Positions 21,349 through 31,846 of a DNA stretch of 64,000 nt are shown in pieces. Both the position numbers and the translations under genes were made by a program. Every line of letters begins with the position of its first letter. Position 1 is the stretch's first letter. The stretch comes from Bacteriovoracaceae bacterium (lineage in GTDB: Bacteria > Bdellovibrionota > Bacteriovoracia > Bacteriovoracales > Bacteriovoracaceae), in contig JAOHMI010000006.1 in NCBI GenBank assembly GCA_028101965.1, positions 1 through 64,000 on the forward strand. The letters are read 5' to 3'. Below the pieces are notes generated by a model. It saw only the letters and a list, made by a program, of their open reading frames with translations. It was not told the origin of the DNA and searched no databases.

Positions 21349-21463
21349 ATAATGTCTTCCTGTCATTATGTTATAGATTAAAAATAAACGGGTACAAATT
21401 ACTCAGTAAACATTTCGTTTTTTACTTTTTTGATTCCATTAGCGTCTTTAAATTCGTAGATGT

Positions 21464-23146
21464 TTGCCTATGAAAAAGAAATCATTGGGGCAACTGGGGC
21501 AATTTTTATTACTTTTCTTATGTTTTTTATTCAGCAGTCAAAGTGTTTTTTCACAAATAGACTATCCTGAAAAAAAAGCTGTGGGAGTCCATATTAATGG
21601 AGATGGATTTAAAAAAATCCAACAAAACCTTATTCCGCTCATTATGAATTACGGAATAAACATCAGTCATCATTTTGAAAAAAACTTTGTCTATACTCTC
21701 GACCCAATGTCTATTGATCAATTAGCACCAACTGAAGAGTTAGGAGATATTTTTGTTTCAATTAGAGACAATCTTGAAAAGTACTTTGAAGGATTAGTTT
21801 TAAAAGATCATCACTTCAGAGCAACCTTGAGTAATATGTCTATTTCTGCCATTTGGAAGAATATTAATTTTAAAAAAGATTTAGATTATAATTTAAAGGG
21901 AAATGAAATTATTAAAGGGTCTTTTGTTTTTCGAACGAATAATATTACCCTACAAGTTGAAGATGCAAAAATTGAAGACTTAGGGAACCCTCTTCTCAAA
22001 TCTGTTGGCTTTAATAATTTTATCGTTGAGTTGGACGCCAGTACAGATCTCTACGTTTCAATTCCAGTCACTTTTAACAGAGTGAATGGAGATGAGATTA
22101 CTGTCAAAGTAGGGCAGCCTTACACTAACCTCCATAAAATTCAAATTTTAGCCAACTATGAGCCGCCCATTAAGTTTCCATATATCGCATTAAAGATTGA
22201 AGAAGATGAGTACCCTCTTAAGCGCGAAATAATAGAGCAAGATATCAATGAACATAAAGAATCAATCTTAACTGAGCTAAACGCGAAGTTAAATGAAAAC
22301 TTTAAAAAACTTGCTCCAGAGTTCTTACAAAAATACATAACCGATATGTTTTCAGGTCATATCCGTGACCAGGGTCAAGTTCAACCTCCTGGATCTCCAG
22401 CAGACTTGTTCGAAACACCCATTGAATGGGGTATAAGCTTAGCTGATATTGACTCTAAGAAAAAGAACTTGGAATTATACTTCAATGGCTTAGTCAAAGA
22501 CTTTACAATGACAAAACCATTTCCATTGCTTTCATACCCTTTTAGAGGGAATGGGAAAATTGATCATGTTAACGTTGACTTAGAAAACCATGATTTAACA
22601 TTTATTTTTGATATAGGATTTATTAACCAGTTTATTTACACTGGTTATCACCGAGGGCACCTTAGCCGATATTTAGTTGATGAAAAAAATAATGAATATA
22701 TCTACTTTGAGGAATCTCCAAAAATTTATGTGGATGAAAATGGAAAATTAAAAATTGCCTGTCGTGCTCATAGCATTACTAGAGGTCTAGATCGAATGGG
22801 AGCGAAACCCAAAGTTCATTTTAATTTTGAGTTATTTGTAAACTTTAGAATGAAAGCAGATGGTAAGGTTTCATTTTACATTGAGTCAGTGGATTTAGAT
22901 GCACTAACCTGGGATGACAGCGACTTAAAAAAGCCTTTTAAATGGAAAGGACGGAAGACTCTTAAAAATAAATTTAAGGATTTTCAAAAAATGATAACAG
23001 ATCTACACGCAAAAGGTGATCCACCAGAGTTATCAGATGAAATCCCGGTACCGCCAGAGCTATTTGGTATTGATTTCGACATTAAAAGTGTCTCAATTGA
23101 TCCAAATGGATACATTTTAATTTATACAAACTTTAAAAATCTCTAA
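21464..23146 (+). CDS. Hypothetical secreted protein
   Basis: Signal peptide FLLLFLCFLFSSQSVFSQ; 560-aa ORF. Confidence 0.65.
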   Translation: MPMKKKSLGQLGQFLLLFLCFLFSSQSVFSQIDYPEKKAVGVHINGDGFKKIQQNLIPLIMNYGINISHHFEKNFVYTLDPMSIDQLAPTEELGDIFVSIRDNLEKYFEGLVLKDHHFRATLSNMSISAIWKNINFKKDLDYNLKGNEIIKGSFVFRTNNITLQVEDAKIEDLGNPLLKSVGFNNFIVELDASTDLYVSIPVTFNRVNGDEITVKVGQPYTNLHKIQILANYEPPIKFPYIALKIEEDEYPLKREIIEQDINEHKESILTELNAKLNENFKKLAPEFLQKYITDMFSGHIRDQGQVQPPGSPADLFETPIEWGISLADIDSKKKNLELYFNGLVKDFTMTKPFPLLSYPFRGNGKIDHVNVDLENHDLTFIFDIGFINQFIYTGYHRGHLSRYLVDEKNNEYIYFEESPKIYVDENGKLKIACRAHSITRGLDRMGAKPKVHFNFELFVNFRMKADGKVSFYIESVDLDALTWDDSDLKKPFKWKGRKTLKNKFKDFQKMITDLHAKGDPPELSDEIPVPPELFGIDFDIKSVSIDPNGYILIYTNFKNL

Positions 23147-23161
23147 GGAAGGGACTAGCAA

Positions 23162-23770
23162 ATGAAACTGATTAACCATTTATTATTCATTTTGGTCTTA
23201 TCATTTAGCATAATATCAAAATCTTCATCTTCTCCATTCTTTCCTATTGCTGAGTATATAACTCCCCCAATGGAAATTCAGTTAAAAAATTATGCAGCAA
23301 GCTTCAAAGAAGCATACTACACAGTGTATTTAACGAATGCTTATCATCGTATGTCCTCAAAGAAGGTCAGAAGAGTTTTCTCCATACTTGAAAGTGGTAA
23401 AGTAAACCATAAGTATGATGGATCTGTGCTTGAAATTAATTCATTTACCATCCCAGATTATTGGTTCAATGAAGGACTTAAACCAAACCACATAACAGTG
23501 GTGTTTCATAAAAGTGCGAAGCATCTTCTCAACACACAACCAACAAGGCTTTCACTAGAGAAGAATTTCAGAGCCGCAGAAATTATTATGCGAGATACTC
23601 CTGATGATGCCACAAAAGAAGAAACTGAAGAGATAGAAAAACATAATCAACAAATGCTTACTGATGATACACCAGAGAATAGAAAATATATTTCTCGCTT
23701 TACATTGCCTTTAATTAAAGAAGGTCAAAAAGTAAGTGTAAAAGAAATTGTCATTTACCCGCAAATTTAA
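23162..23770 (+). CDS. Hypothetical secreted protein, probably co-transcribed with the preceding gene
   Basis: Signal peptide; 15-bp gap to upstream CDS. Confidence 0.6.
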   Translation: MKLINHLLFILVLSFSIISKSSSSPFFPIAEYITPPMEIQLKNYAASFKEAYYTVYLTNAYHRMSSKKVRRVFSILESGKVNHKYDGSVLEINSFTIPDYWFNEGLKPNHITVVFHKSAKHLLNTQPTRLSLEKNFRAAEIIMRDTPDDATKEETEEIEKHNQQMLTDDTPENRKYISRFTLPLIKEGQKVSVKEIVIYPQI

Positions 23771-24013
23771 ATTTATGAAGTAAAATTCAATCAAAGATCG
23801 CTTCAAAGAATTAATGAGTAAGGTAAAATAAATTTATTTAAAAAAAAACAAGTAATCTCGTCGTTGCCAATTATATTTGTCAATTTTTATTAACTTTTCT
23901 CATTTAATCTAGCCACAAAAAATTTCATTAAGTAAAATTATACCTTTAGACTAAGCCTGAGGGAAAAAAATCTCTTTCTATCAACTAATTCAGGTTTAGG
24001 ATATAATGGCTGA

Positions 24014-24403
24014 GTGAGAAAAGTGAATAAGAATACTTTATTTATATTGAAGAAGCTAAAGATGAATTTTTTGGTAATTTCATCATTTCTTCTGTGTTTC
24101 ACTCTCTTGGCAGAGCCTTTAATTTCTAAAGATATTTCCCACAATCATCCCAAGTCAAAACATCAGGCTGAAATATCCTATTCAAATCAATTGGAAGGCA
24201 TCAAACTCTCATTATTCAATTCTAGCTTTGCAAATCACCCAATGGAATGCGAAGAGTCCGAAGATAATGAAGAAGAAAAAAACGAAGCCGAAAAGTTTTC
24301 AAGTACTAAATTTCACACTCAAGAATATATTGAATTATTAATCACTAATAATTTGTATTTAAAGCAAGTTCGTTTGCGCATCTTCAGACCACCAATCTCC
24401 TAA
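24014..24403 (+). CDS. Hypothetical small exported protein
   Basis: 129-aa ORF with hydrophobic N-terminal segment and acidic stretch. Confidence 0.45.
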   Translation: MRKVNKNTLFILKKLKMNFLVISSFLLCFTLLAEPLISKDISHNHPKSKHQAEISYSNQLEGIKLSLFNSSFANHPMECEESEDNEEEKNEAEKFSSTKFHTQEYIELLITNNLYLKQVRLRIFRPPIS

Positions 24404-24452
24404 TTATTAATTAAATTATCCAGATTATTATTTTATGCTTAGGAGAGCTAGT

Positions 24453-24608
24453 ATGAAACATCTTTTCTTAGATGGTAAAAAGTCAAAATTTCAAAAATAC
24501 TCTAGAAACTCTAAATTGTTGAAGAAATTTATTTCAAGCAAATTCAATAGCAAAAATATGACCCTTTTATTTATTATATGTGTGACACCTCTTCAGGGAG
24601 AAAATTAA
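24453..24608 (+). CDS. 51-aa small ORF immediately upstream of the SulP gene
   Basis: aggagagctagtATG; MKHLFLDGKKSKFQKYSRNSKLLKKFISSKFNSKNMTLLFIICVTPLQGEN; stop one base before the SulP ATG. Confidence 0.45.
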   Translation: MKHLFLDGKKSKFQKYSRNSKLLKKFISSKFNSKNMTLLFIICVTPLQGEN

Positions 24609-24609
24609 A

Positions 24610-26109
24610 ATGAATTTAAATAAATATATAAACCGAAAAGATTTCTTGGCCAGTATTGTAGTCTTTTTTGTAGCCCTTCCCCTCTGCATGGGAATAAGTT
24701 TAGCATCAGGAGTTCCACCATTATATGGACTAATTTCAGGAATGATTGGTGGAATTATAGTCGGATACTTTGCCGGTTGTCCCTTGCAAGTTAGTGGCCC
24801 TGCAGCGGGACTTGCGGTTATGGTATACAATTTTGTCGACTCATATGGGATAAGTGCTCTAGCACCTCTTGGAATAATCGTCGGAACGACTCAAATTCTG
24901 ATTTATAAATTTAAATTGGCCAGTTATTTTAAAGCGGTTTCACCTGCCCTTATCAAAGGACTATTAAGCGGAATCGGCTTTATTATATTCGCTTCACAGC
25001 TACATATCGCTTTAGATTTAAAACCCCAAGGAAGTGGTATCAACAATCTAATCACATTTCCCGAAAGAGCTTGGATGGCCATCTCTCAAAATGCTTACCA
25101 ATCATTTTTGTTATGTGGATTAACAATCGCAGTAATTGTGCTGTGGCCGAAACTATTTAAAAAATTGTCTGGCATCATACCCGCTCCTCTAGCAGGCATA
25201 TTTACAGCAGCAATGGTTAGCTATTTTGCTAAGCTTGATATTTCCTTTATCAATATTTCATCTGATTTGGCATCATCACTAAACTTCATAAGTGCTTCCT
25301 CAATAGCAGGTATAACTTTTGGAATGGTGTTATCTGCTTTGGCCATTGCCTTCGTTGCATCTGCGGAAACTCTTTTATCTGTAGCTGCTGTTGATCGACT
25401 TTCGGGTCAAGGCTTTTCAAGTTACAACCAAGAAATGAAAGCTCAGGGTATCGGAAATATTATTGCAGGCTTCTTTGGTGTTCTGCCTATTACAGGTGTT
25501 ATTGTAAGAAGTTCAGCGAATATCGAAATGGGAGCGAAGTCACGCGGATCAGCCATCATTCATGGTTTTTGGCTTCTCATCATGGTTCTCGGACTTGGGT
25601 CAGTTTTATCCTATATACCAACAAGTGCATTGGCCGCCATACTCATTATAACCGGAGTAAAGCTTATGAACTTGCCAGCCATAAAAGGTATTTTTCTAAA
25701 GAGTAAAACAGAGTTTATGGTTTTTCTGATTACCTTTTTACTTATCATTTCAGTTGATCTTCTAGCTGGAGTTGTTTCTGGATTTATAGTTTCCGTCATC
25801 TTCACAATAAAGAATCTTAAAAGTTTTGAGTTAACCACAGAAGAGAATGGTAATAAAGTTGATTTTATTTTCAAAGGAACAGCTTCATTTTTACATATTC
25901 CAAGAATTGCAAAAGTTTTGCATAATGAAGGCCATATGAAAAAAGAAGTTGTCTTAAACATTAAAAATTTAACTTACAAGGATTGGGCGATTGAAGAAGA
26001 AATTTCCATGTGGGTTGATTTACGCCAGAAACTAGGATTAACCAGTGACATAATAATAGAAGAACCTGAAGGCATAATAAATAATAACAAAAAAATAAGA
26101 GCTGCCTAA
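24610..26109 (+). CDS. SulP-family anion (sulfate/bicarbonate) permease
   Basis: PLCMGISLASGVPPLYGLISGMIGGIIVGYFAGCPLQVSGPAAGLAVMVY and multiple TM segments. Confidence 0.92.
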   Translation: MNLNKYINRKDFLASIVVFFVALPLCMGISLASGVPPLYGLISGMIGGIIVGYFAGCPLQVSGPAAGLAVMVYNFVDSYGISALAPLGIIVGTTQILIYKFKLASYFKAVSPALIKGLLSGIGFIIFASQLHIALDLKPQGSGINNLITFPERAWMAISQNAYQSFLLCGLTIAVIVLWPKLFKKLSGIIPAPLAGIFTAAMVSYFAKLDISFINISSDLASSLNFISASSIAGITFGMVLSALAIAFVASAETLLSVAAVDRLSGQGFSSYNQEMKAQGIGNIIAGFFGVLPITGVIVRSSANIEMGAKSRGSAIIHGFWLLIMVLGLGSVLSYIPTSALAAILIITGVKLMNLPAIKGIFLKSKTEFMVFLITFLLIISVDLLAGVVSGFIVSVIFTIKNLKSFELTTEENGNKVDFIFKGTASFLHIPRIAKVLHNEGHMKKEVVLNIKNLTYKDWAIEEEISMWVDLRQKLGLTSDIIIEEPEGIINNNKKIRAA

Positions 26110-26121
26110 GCAAATTTTTTG

Positions 26122-26151
26122 CCCTCTCTGCTTAAATCAGAGAGGGTTTTT
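26122..26151 (+). terminator. Rho-independent terminator
   Basis: CCCTCTCTG-cttaaat-CAGAGAGGG-TTTTT. Confidence 0.92.
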
Positions 26152-26331
26152 CAATAAATTCCATAAACCTTTGATTTTTTATTGGCACTTTAAAATAAAA
26201 AAGTTATTTTATACCCCATAATTTAGACTGAGTTTCCCATATTGGTGAACTAAATTAACAGTTTATTTACATTCCTTTACAAGTTAAATGATCTTAACTT
26301 TTTTGGTTAGTAAGGATAGCTACTTAATACG

Positions 26332-27147
26332 ATGAAAGCGGAAAAAAAAATAAAAAACATTCGTTTAGTGGAAGTGGATATACCAATCTTTCTTCTTTTA
26401 ATTGAAGAAGAATTAAAACGACGAAATCGTATCGACTCCTTTTATTCATTACGTGCTTATGCTAGGGATATTAAAATTGACCCTTCTCTTTTGTCAAAAA
26501 TTTTGAAAATGACCAGTCCACTCTCTCTAAATAACGCCGTCAAAATGATCAAAGAAATGGAGCCAAGTGAAATAATAAAAAAAATATTTTGGAAATCCTT
26601 TTTTCGTCACTATCAAAAACAAAACCATAGTGGCAAATTATTAAGTGAACAACTGGAACTGTTTGAAAATGAAAAAGATCAAGAATTGTTCCAAATTCTC
26701 TCTCAACCTTATCATTATGCTATTGTCGAACTTTCTAAAATAGAAAAATTTCAGAACAAACCATGGCAAATGGCACGACTTCTAGGGATCTCTCGCGATG
26801 TGCTCGCTCAAGCACTCGATCGCTTGGCCAGGACTGGATTCATCCGAATGCATAACGACGGTAAAATTTTTCCCTTAGATCCAAGATTCATAGATACCAA
26901 CGTGGATATAGAGAAGTCTGCAGAAAATTTAAATCAAAGAAAGATTCTAGAAAAGAGTTTAAAAGTATTAGATGAAAACCATCCACTCAAATCTCTGTTT
27001 AAAACGAAAACCATGGCCATTGATCCTAAGAAATTGAGTCAGGTGGAATCCCTTTACCGTAACTTTATACAGCAACTATCTGAGACCCTAAGTGACGGAG
27101 ATATAAAGGAAGTTTATCAAGTCCAACTTTCTCTATTCCCATTTTAA
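26332..27147 (+). CDS. TIGR02147-family-like regulatory protein
   Basis: N-terminal YSLRAYARDIKIDPSLLSKILK pattern and C-terminal winged-helix-like region (LARLLGISRDVLAQALDRLARTGFI). Confidence 0.65.
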   Translation: MKAEKKIKNIRLVEVDIPIFLLLIEEELKRRNRIDSFYSLRAYARDIKIDPSLLSKILKMTSPLSLNNAVKMIKEMEPSEIIKKIFWKSFFRHYQKQNHSGKLLSEQLELFENEKDQELFQILSQPYHYAIVELSKIEKFQNKPWQMARLLGISRDVLAQALDRLARTGFIRMHNDGKIFPLDPRFIDTNVDIEKSAENLNQRKILEKSLKVLDENHPLKSLFKTKTMAIDPKKLSQVESLYRNFIQQLSETLSDGDIKEVYQVQLSLFPF

Positions 27148-27266
27148 GACCATATTGAGTCCTCCTATGTTTAGCTAATTACTCGCATTGACCTGATCCT
27201 TCCTGTTTAAAATATTTATAGAGAAAATTTGTATAATAATAGCGACGACATTGCCTGGAGATTGAT

Positions 27267-28103
27267 ATGGCCAAAATACTCATCCTCATATTTACACTTT
27301 CTTTTCCAATATTAGGACATACTAAAACTGTTACCTGCAAAAAAGGTAAACATCGATGTAAAAAAGCGGGGCTCCCTTGGCCGATAAAAACAAACTTCAG
27401 GGGAAAAAAAATATCTTTTCAACAAAATACTGACTATCAAAAATATTGGCAAGATGCTCCCTATCTTCAGGTTAATAAACTCTTTGGTTTAACTGATTGT
27501 AAAACCTATGTGAGTTCTCGAAAAAAATCTGCCATGATAGGCTGGAGGAATTTAGAAAAAGATCAAATTGAAATTTTAGCCTACGTTCACCGCCCGGATA
27601 TCAAGAATTCAAGCAAAAATTTTTACCATGCACCGATTATGATTACCAAAAAAAATGTAAGTAATAAAATTTCTATTTCAAACAAGAGTAACTACTATAT
27701 CTATCAAAGCGGCATGAAAAGCTACACTATATTTAAGCGCGCTTGCTCGCATTCGAAAATGAAAGGAAGACAAATAAACCATTGGTTCGGCGGACAAAGA
27801 ACGGCTCCGGCAAACATTAAGATTAGTGATAATAACTTTTCAAAATCAGAATATGATCAAGAAAGTAAAAACAAATTTCCCAAAATCGTTCGCTTCGCCG
27901 GTAAAGAAATTTGTCAGCAAAGTAACCCCCTTCAATACTTCAAACAGCATGGTTCAGAAATTAATCGTCAACTAAAGAATGAATGCAATCGCAGCATCCA
28001 AATTGAATTCGAAGGTTGCCATAAGAATGTTTCTTACCAAGGAAGCCAAGTGAAAAGTCAAAACTCTTTAGCCTCTTTAACTTATAAAGTTAGCTGCATT
28101 TAG
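27267..28103 (+). CDS. Hypothetical secreted protein
   Basis: Signal peptide KILILIFTLSFPILGHTK; several Cys. Confidence 0.65.
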   Translation: MAKILILIFTLSFPILGHTKTVTCKKGKHRCKKAGLPWPIKTNFRGKKISFQQNTDYQKYWQDAPYLQVNKLFGLTDCKTYVSSRKKSAMIGWRNLEKDQIEILAYVHRPDIKNSSKNFYHAPIMITKKNVSNKISISNKSNYYIYQSGMKSYTIFKRACSHSKMKGRQINHWFGGQRTAPANIKISDNNFSKSEYDQESKNKFPKIVRFAGKEICQQSNPLQYFKQHGSEINRQLKNECNRSIQIEFEGCHKNVSYQGSQVKSQNSLASLTYKVSCI

Positions 28104-28270
28104 ACTATTGGTACCTGCTAATCTAAAACTGCAAAAGTCTGGTATGACCGTTTTATCTATAACTTAGTTAAAATTCCTGGGCAAAACCTGACCCTTACGA
28201 AAACTGAAACCAAGTTCCCTTAGAATGTGGATTAAATAATCGAATACATTGTTCGGAGAAGGGAATTTCC

Positions 28271-29752
28271 ATGAATTTAAAAATATCCTTAGCGCTACTA
28301 TTTCTGTCAACTTTCAGCTTGATCGCTCAAAACCAAGAACTGGGCTTCTGGGAGAAAGTAAAGAAAATCACCAATAAAAAAGAAATTTTTGTGGACTGTC
28401 AGCGCTTCTGTATGCCTGCCAATCAGCACGAGAAAGTTAATAACTGTAATGGCGTCTACTATCGCCAATGGAAAAAGTCGGTTAAGCATCGTCCTAAAAG
28501 CGTACGACCACTCTATTATTTCTCCAGAAATGGAGGAATTTGTGCTCGAAAAAATAGTTTAAATTTTAGAAAAAAAATTAAGTTTAAGCTTGTGGAGCAA
28601 ATGTGCGATTGCAATTCAGTCCTTGCTCCAGGAGGTAGTCCTACAAACCGGAATGATACTAATAAACCGATAACGGCCGCCACCAAAAACAAGCTAATCC
28701 TTTTAAGAGACAAAGTTAAAAATTGGATGCTCTGTCATGATTTGAGTTATGGTAGAATTGCAACTGCTGAGAGTGTGAAGTCTTGCGCTAAAATCAAGGG
28801 AGTTAAAATTCCCTTAACAAATGGACAATTAGGCAAAGTTGAAGGAGATAAAATCTATCACATGGGTCAACTATGCTTATCGGGTGCTCACGAATTCTGT
28901 GCAGGAGTAAAGGAGTGCCAGGATACAGATCCTCAAAGCTCCACCTTTGGCGCTTTCTATCGTTCTCCTGGAACTAAAAATGATCCCACCTATGAGGGTA
29001 ATAAAGGAACTCATTTTAGCCGTGATATGTTGTTAGGGCTGCTTGGCTATTTAGTTACAACCAAGGATAAAGAAGCGGCCATAAACTGGATTAACTTTAT
29101 TGAAAAAAACAAAAAAGTCCCACGAGTGGATGTACCCGTGGTTCGATGGCTTAAAAAGACGAATATCTGCCCACTCATCGGTGGAAAGTCTAAAGCAGAT
29201 GATCGATGTGCTTTAGTTGCGGATTCTTGGGGCCTACTTTTTAGAATTTATGACTTTCTAGGGCTTATGAACTCATCTCGAATTAGCAGAAAAATGAAAA
29301 GAAAAATGAAATGGGGTCGGCTCGCCACAGGGGTCGCGGGATTTTTCAATGCGGCTTTTAGCCCAGGAGATGCCAACTCGGTTTATATGGGCACTTTAGT
29401 CGTCAATAATATTTTGATTCGTAAAAAGACAGGGCAAGATCTCTTTAGTATGCGCTTTGGAGCTAAACAGATGGCCAAAAAGTCCCGTTATCTCAATCCT
29501 TACTTCACCTATGCTGATATGGGACCCACTGAGCACGGTGCTAAGATGCTTTTAAAGTATTGCCCTCCCGAGCAACCAAGGTATGGTGAAAAGGCTTTTC
29601 CAGGCGGTCCTTGGGTAGATGGCGTAAACCTATGGCACCGGCTCTCCTATTTTCAAACCAGACAACCCTATGGCAGTTATCAAGTTTCAGGAGGCTATGA
29701 TTGTATGATGGCGCTCAACTATTATCTAGGTTATAACAAAGTCCCTTTGTAA
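28271..29752 (+). CDS. Hypothetical secreted Cys-containing protein
   Basis: Signal peptide ISLALLFLSTFSLIAQ; 493-aa ORF with many Cys. Confidence 0.7.
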   Translation: MNLKISLALLFLSTFSLIAQNQELGFWEKVKKITNKKEIFVDCQRFCMPANQHEKVNNCNGVYYRQWKKSVKHRPKSVRPLYYFSRNGGICARKNSLNFRKKIKFKLVEQMCDCNSVLAPGGSPTNRNDTNKPITAATKNKLILLRDKVKNWMLCHDLSYGRIATAESVKSCAKIKGVKIPLTNGQLGKVEGDKIYHMGQLCLSGAHEFCAGVKECQDTDPQSSTFGAFYRSPGTKNDPTYEGNKGTHFSRDMLLGLLGYLVTTKDKEAAINWINFIEKNKKVPRVDVPVVRWLKKTNICPLIGGKSKADDRCALVADSWGLLFRIYDFLGLMNSSRISRKMKRKMKWGRLATGVAGFFNAAFSPGDANSVYMGTLVVNNILIRKKTGQDLFSMRFGAKQMAKKSRYLNPYFTYADMGPTEHGAKMLLKYCPPEQPRYGEKAFPGGPWVDGVNLWHRLSYFQTRQPYGSYQVSGGYDCMMALNYYLGYNKVPL

Positions 29753-29958
29753 TATAATTAAAGACTTAGAGAGTTCTAAGTTAGGGACATTGTCATCATA
29801 TTTCTCAAATGAAAGAACTGACAATTTCTAACTTTTGCTACAATCTAAACAAAAATTTCCTGTAAAAAGTTTTTATCAACTAGCAAATAATCTAATCCTT
29901 ATTATCGTTTTTTAGTTAATTACAAATTTAGTTAGTAATCTAATTCAAAAGGGATGTT

Positions 29959-30681
29959 ATGAAGTTAATACTGTTAATAAGTTCGCTACTTGTTTTAAAT
30001 TTTTCATTTGCTCAGTATGGAGGGAAAAACAAGTGGACCGGTCCAGAAATGGAAGGATGTTACGTAACTGGTGGGCTACAAGAGAACTCGAAAGTTACAC
30101 TAGGTATACTTAGTACCTATAATCCAGGTGAAAGCTATTTTAGCCGTCATTTTATTGGGCCTGAAACTTTTAGTGGTGAAGCGTTTACCATAGGAGCTAA
30201 TTTTGGGTTAATGTTTAGATTACCTCGAAACTTTATTGCCTCCGCAAATATTAGCGCTAGTCGAATTAGCTATCTTAGTGAATATATCGATGAAGAACAC
30301 AATGTTGGATATGTCTTCGATTTAGAAGCTGGAATTGGTTATGCTTTATTTGGAGATAGTATCAATGCTCCACTAATTCTTAAAGGTGTCGCAGGTTATA
30401 CTCGAGGCTTTGGAGAAAATGGAACCGCTCCGGTTGAAGATCTAGTTGATACCAGTGGAGTATGGACAGGAACATATAAGATAGATAAAGATTACTTTAA
30501 TACTGCATTTTACACGGGCTTAGAAGTGATGGTTACACCACTTGCTAACTCTAAAATCAATAGTAAATTATTGCGTCAGTCATTTGTTGAAGCTGGAGCT
30601 CACTATAATATTTTTAGTAATCAAGAAGAGATCAACAAAAGAGCAATTACTTTTGGTTTAACTCTTGGATGCAAATTCTAA
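29959..30681 (+). CDS. Hypothetical outer-membrane beta-barrel protein
   Basis: Signal peptide; beta-rich sequence ending ITFGLTLGCKF. Confidence 0.65.
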   Translation: MKLILLISSLLVLNFSFAQYGGKNKWTGPEMEGCYVTGGLQENSKVTLGILSTYNPGESYFSRHFIGPETFSGEAFTIGANFGLMFRLPRNFIASANISASRISYLSEYIDEEHNVGYVFDLEAGIGYALFGDSINAPLILKGVAGYTRGFGENGTAPVEDLVDTSGVWTGTYKIDKDYFNTAFYTGLEVMVTPLANSKINSKLLRQSFVEAGAHYNIFSNQEEINKRAITFGLTLGCKF

Positions 30682-30682
30682 G

Positions 30683-30713
30683 AGAGAGTTAAAAACTCTC
30701 TTATACATTTTTT
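30683..30713 (+). terminator. Rho-independent terminator
   Basis: GAGAGTT-aaa-AACTCTC followed by a T tract. Confidence 0.7.
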
Positions 30714-30759
30714 GTCAAAACTAATTTAAATCGATAAAATAATAGTTGTTTTCGAAGGA

Positions 30760-31842
30760 GTGAAAATGACTATATTCATGAAGAATCTTTGCATCTTATT
30801 TCTCTTATCCAGCAACTTACTCTACTCAAAAAGCGAACAGCTCTATTTAGTCACCACACGTGATCCCCACTACCTTCCGCATATACTGGATAAAGTTAAC
30901 ATCCATCAACAAAATGGGAGAACACTCATTGTTACCAGACAAAACCAAAGAAAACTCCTTCCTCACTTTGAGAAATACTTAAAAAAAATAGACCTCGGTG
31001 AGGTTAACAACTACTCACCGCTTAACTTAACTTCTCTCCATCCACAAAAATATATTCAAAAAATCCTAGATGGAATTAAGCCAAAGCATTTACAAGAAAA
31101 AGTAGAGAAGCTCTCCTCTTTTCCCAACAGACGAGCGGGACATCAGGATAATAGACTAGCCACCAGCTGGGTGGCCAAGGAGTTTAGTCGGTTAGGCTAT
31201 AAAGTGGATGTGGACTGTTTTAAACGAAACACCTGCAATGTGTATGCTCATATGAAAGGTCAACAAAATCCAGATGAAATTATTCTGGTAGAGGCTCATC
31301 TAGATTCCGTTGGGAAAAAAGGAGCAGGAGCAGACGACAATGCAAGTGGTACAGGGGCTCTTTTAGTCATCGCTAAAGCTGTTCTTAAGGCCAAACTAAA
31401 ACGATCCTATATATTCTTTGCCACAAATGGTGAAGAGCAAGGTTTGCTTGGTGCTAAACATTATGTCAAACGACTAAAAGCTGAAGGGAAACTTAAAAAA
31501 ATAAAATTTGTCATAAATATGGATATGATTGCATACAATAAAAAAGATAAAAAAGTAGACTTAGAAACCAACAAACAGTTTGAGAAAGAAGCTCGTTGGA
31601 TGGCAAAAGTGGTACAAACCTATACTGAACTAACGCCTAATATTGTTACTCCCGCTTGGGGAAGTGACCATGTGCCTTTTTTAAATGAAAAAATCCCGAC
31701 CATTCTTACAATAGAGCATTGGCCAAATAAAACACCTTGCTATCATGCCAGCTGCGATAAGCCAGGTCACTTAATCTATGACTATGCTATTGAGATAGTT
31801 AAACTTAATGTTGCTTCAGCAATCTTAAAAAACAACCAATAG
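30760..31842 (+). CDS. Secreted M28-family zinc aminopeptidase
   Basis: VEAHLDSVGKKGAGADDNASGTGALL, FATNGEEQGLLGAKHYV, NMDMIAYN, GSDHVPF. Confidence 0.9.
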   Translation: MKMTIFMKNLCILFLLSSNLLYSKSEQLYLVTTRDPHYLPHILDKVNIHQQNGRTLIVTRQNQRKLLPHFEKYLKKIDLGEVNNYSPLNLTSLHPQKYIQKILDGIKPKHLQEKVEKLSSFPNRRAGHQDNRLATSWVAKEFSRLGYKVDVDCFKRNTCNVYAHMKGQQNPDEIILVEAHLDSVGKKGAGADDNASGTGALLVIAKAVLKAKLKRSYIFFATNGEEQGLLGAKHYVKRLKAEGKLKKIKFVINMDMIAYNKKDKKVDLETNKQFEKEARWMAKVVQTYTELTPNIVTPAWGSDHVPFLNEKIPTILTIEHWPNKTPCYHASCDKPGHLIYDYAIEIVKLNVASAILKNNQ

Positions 31843-31846
31843 CTTG

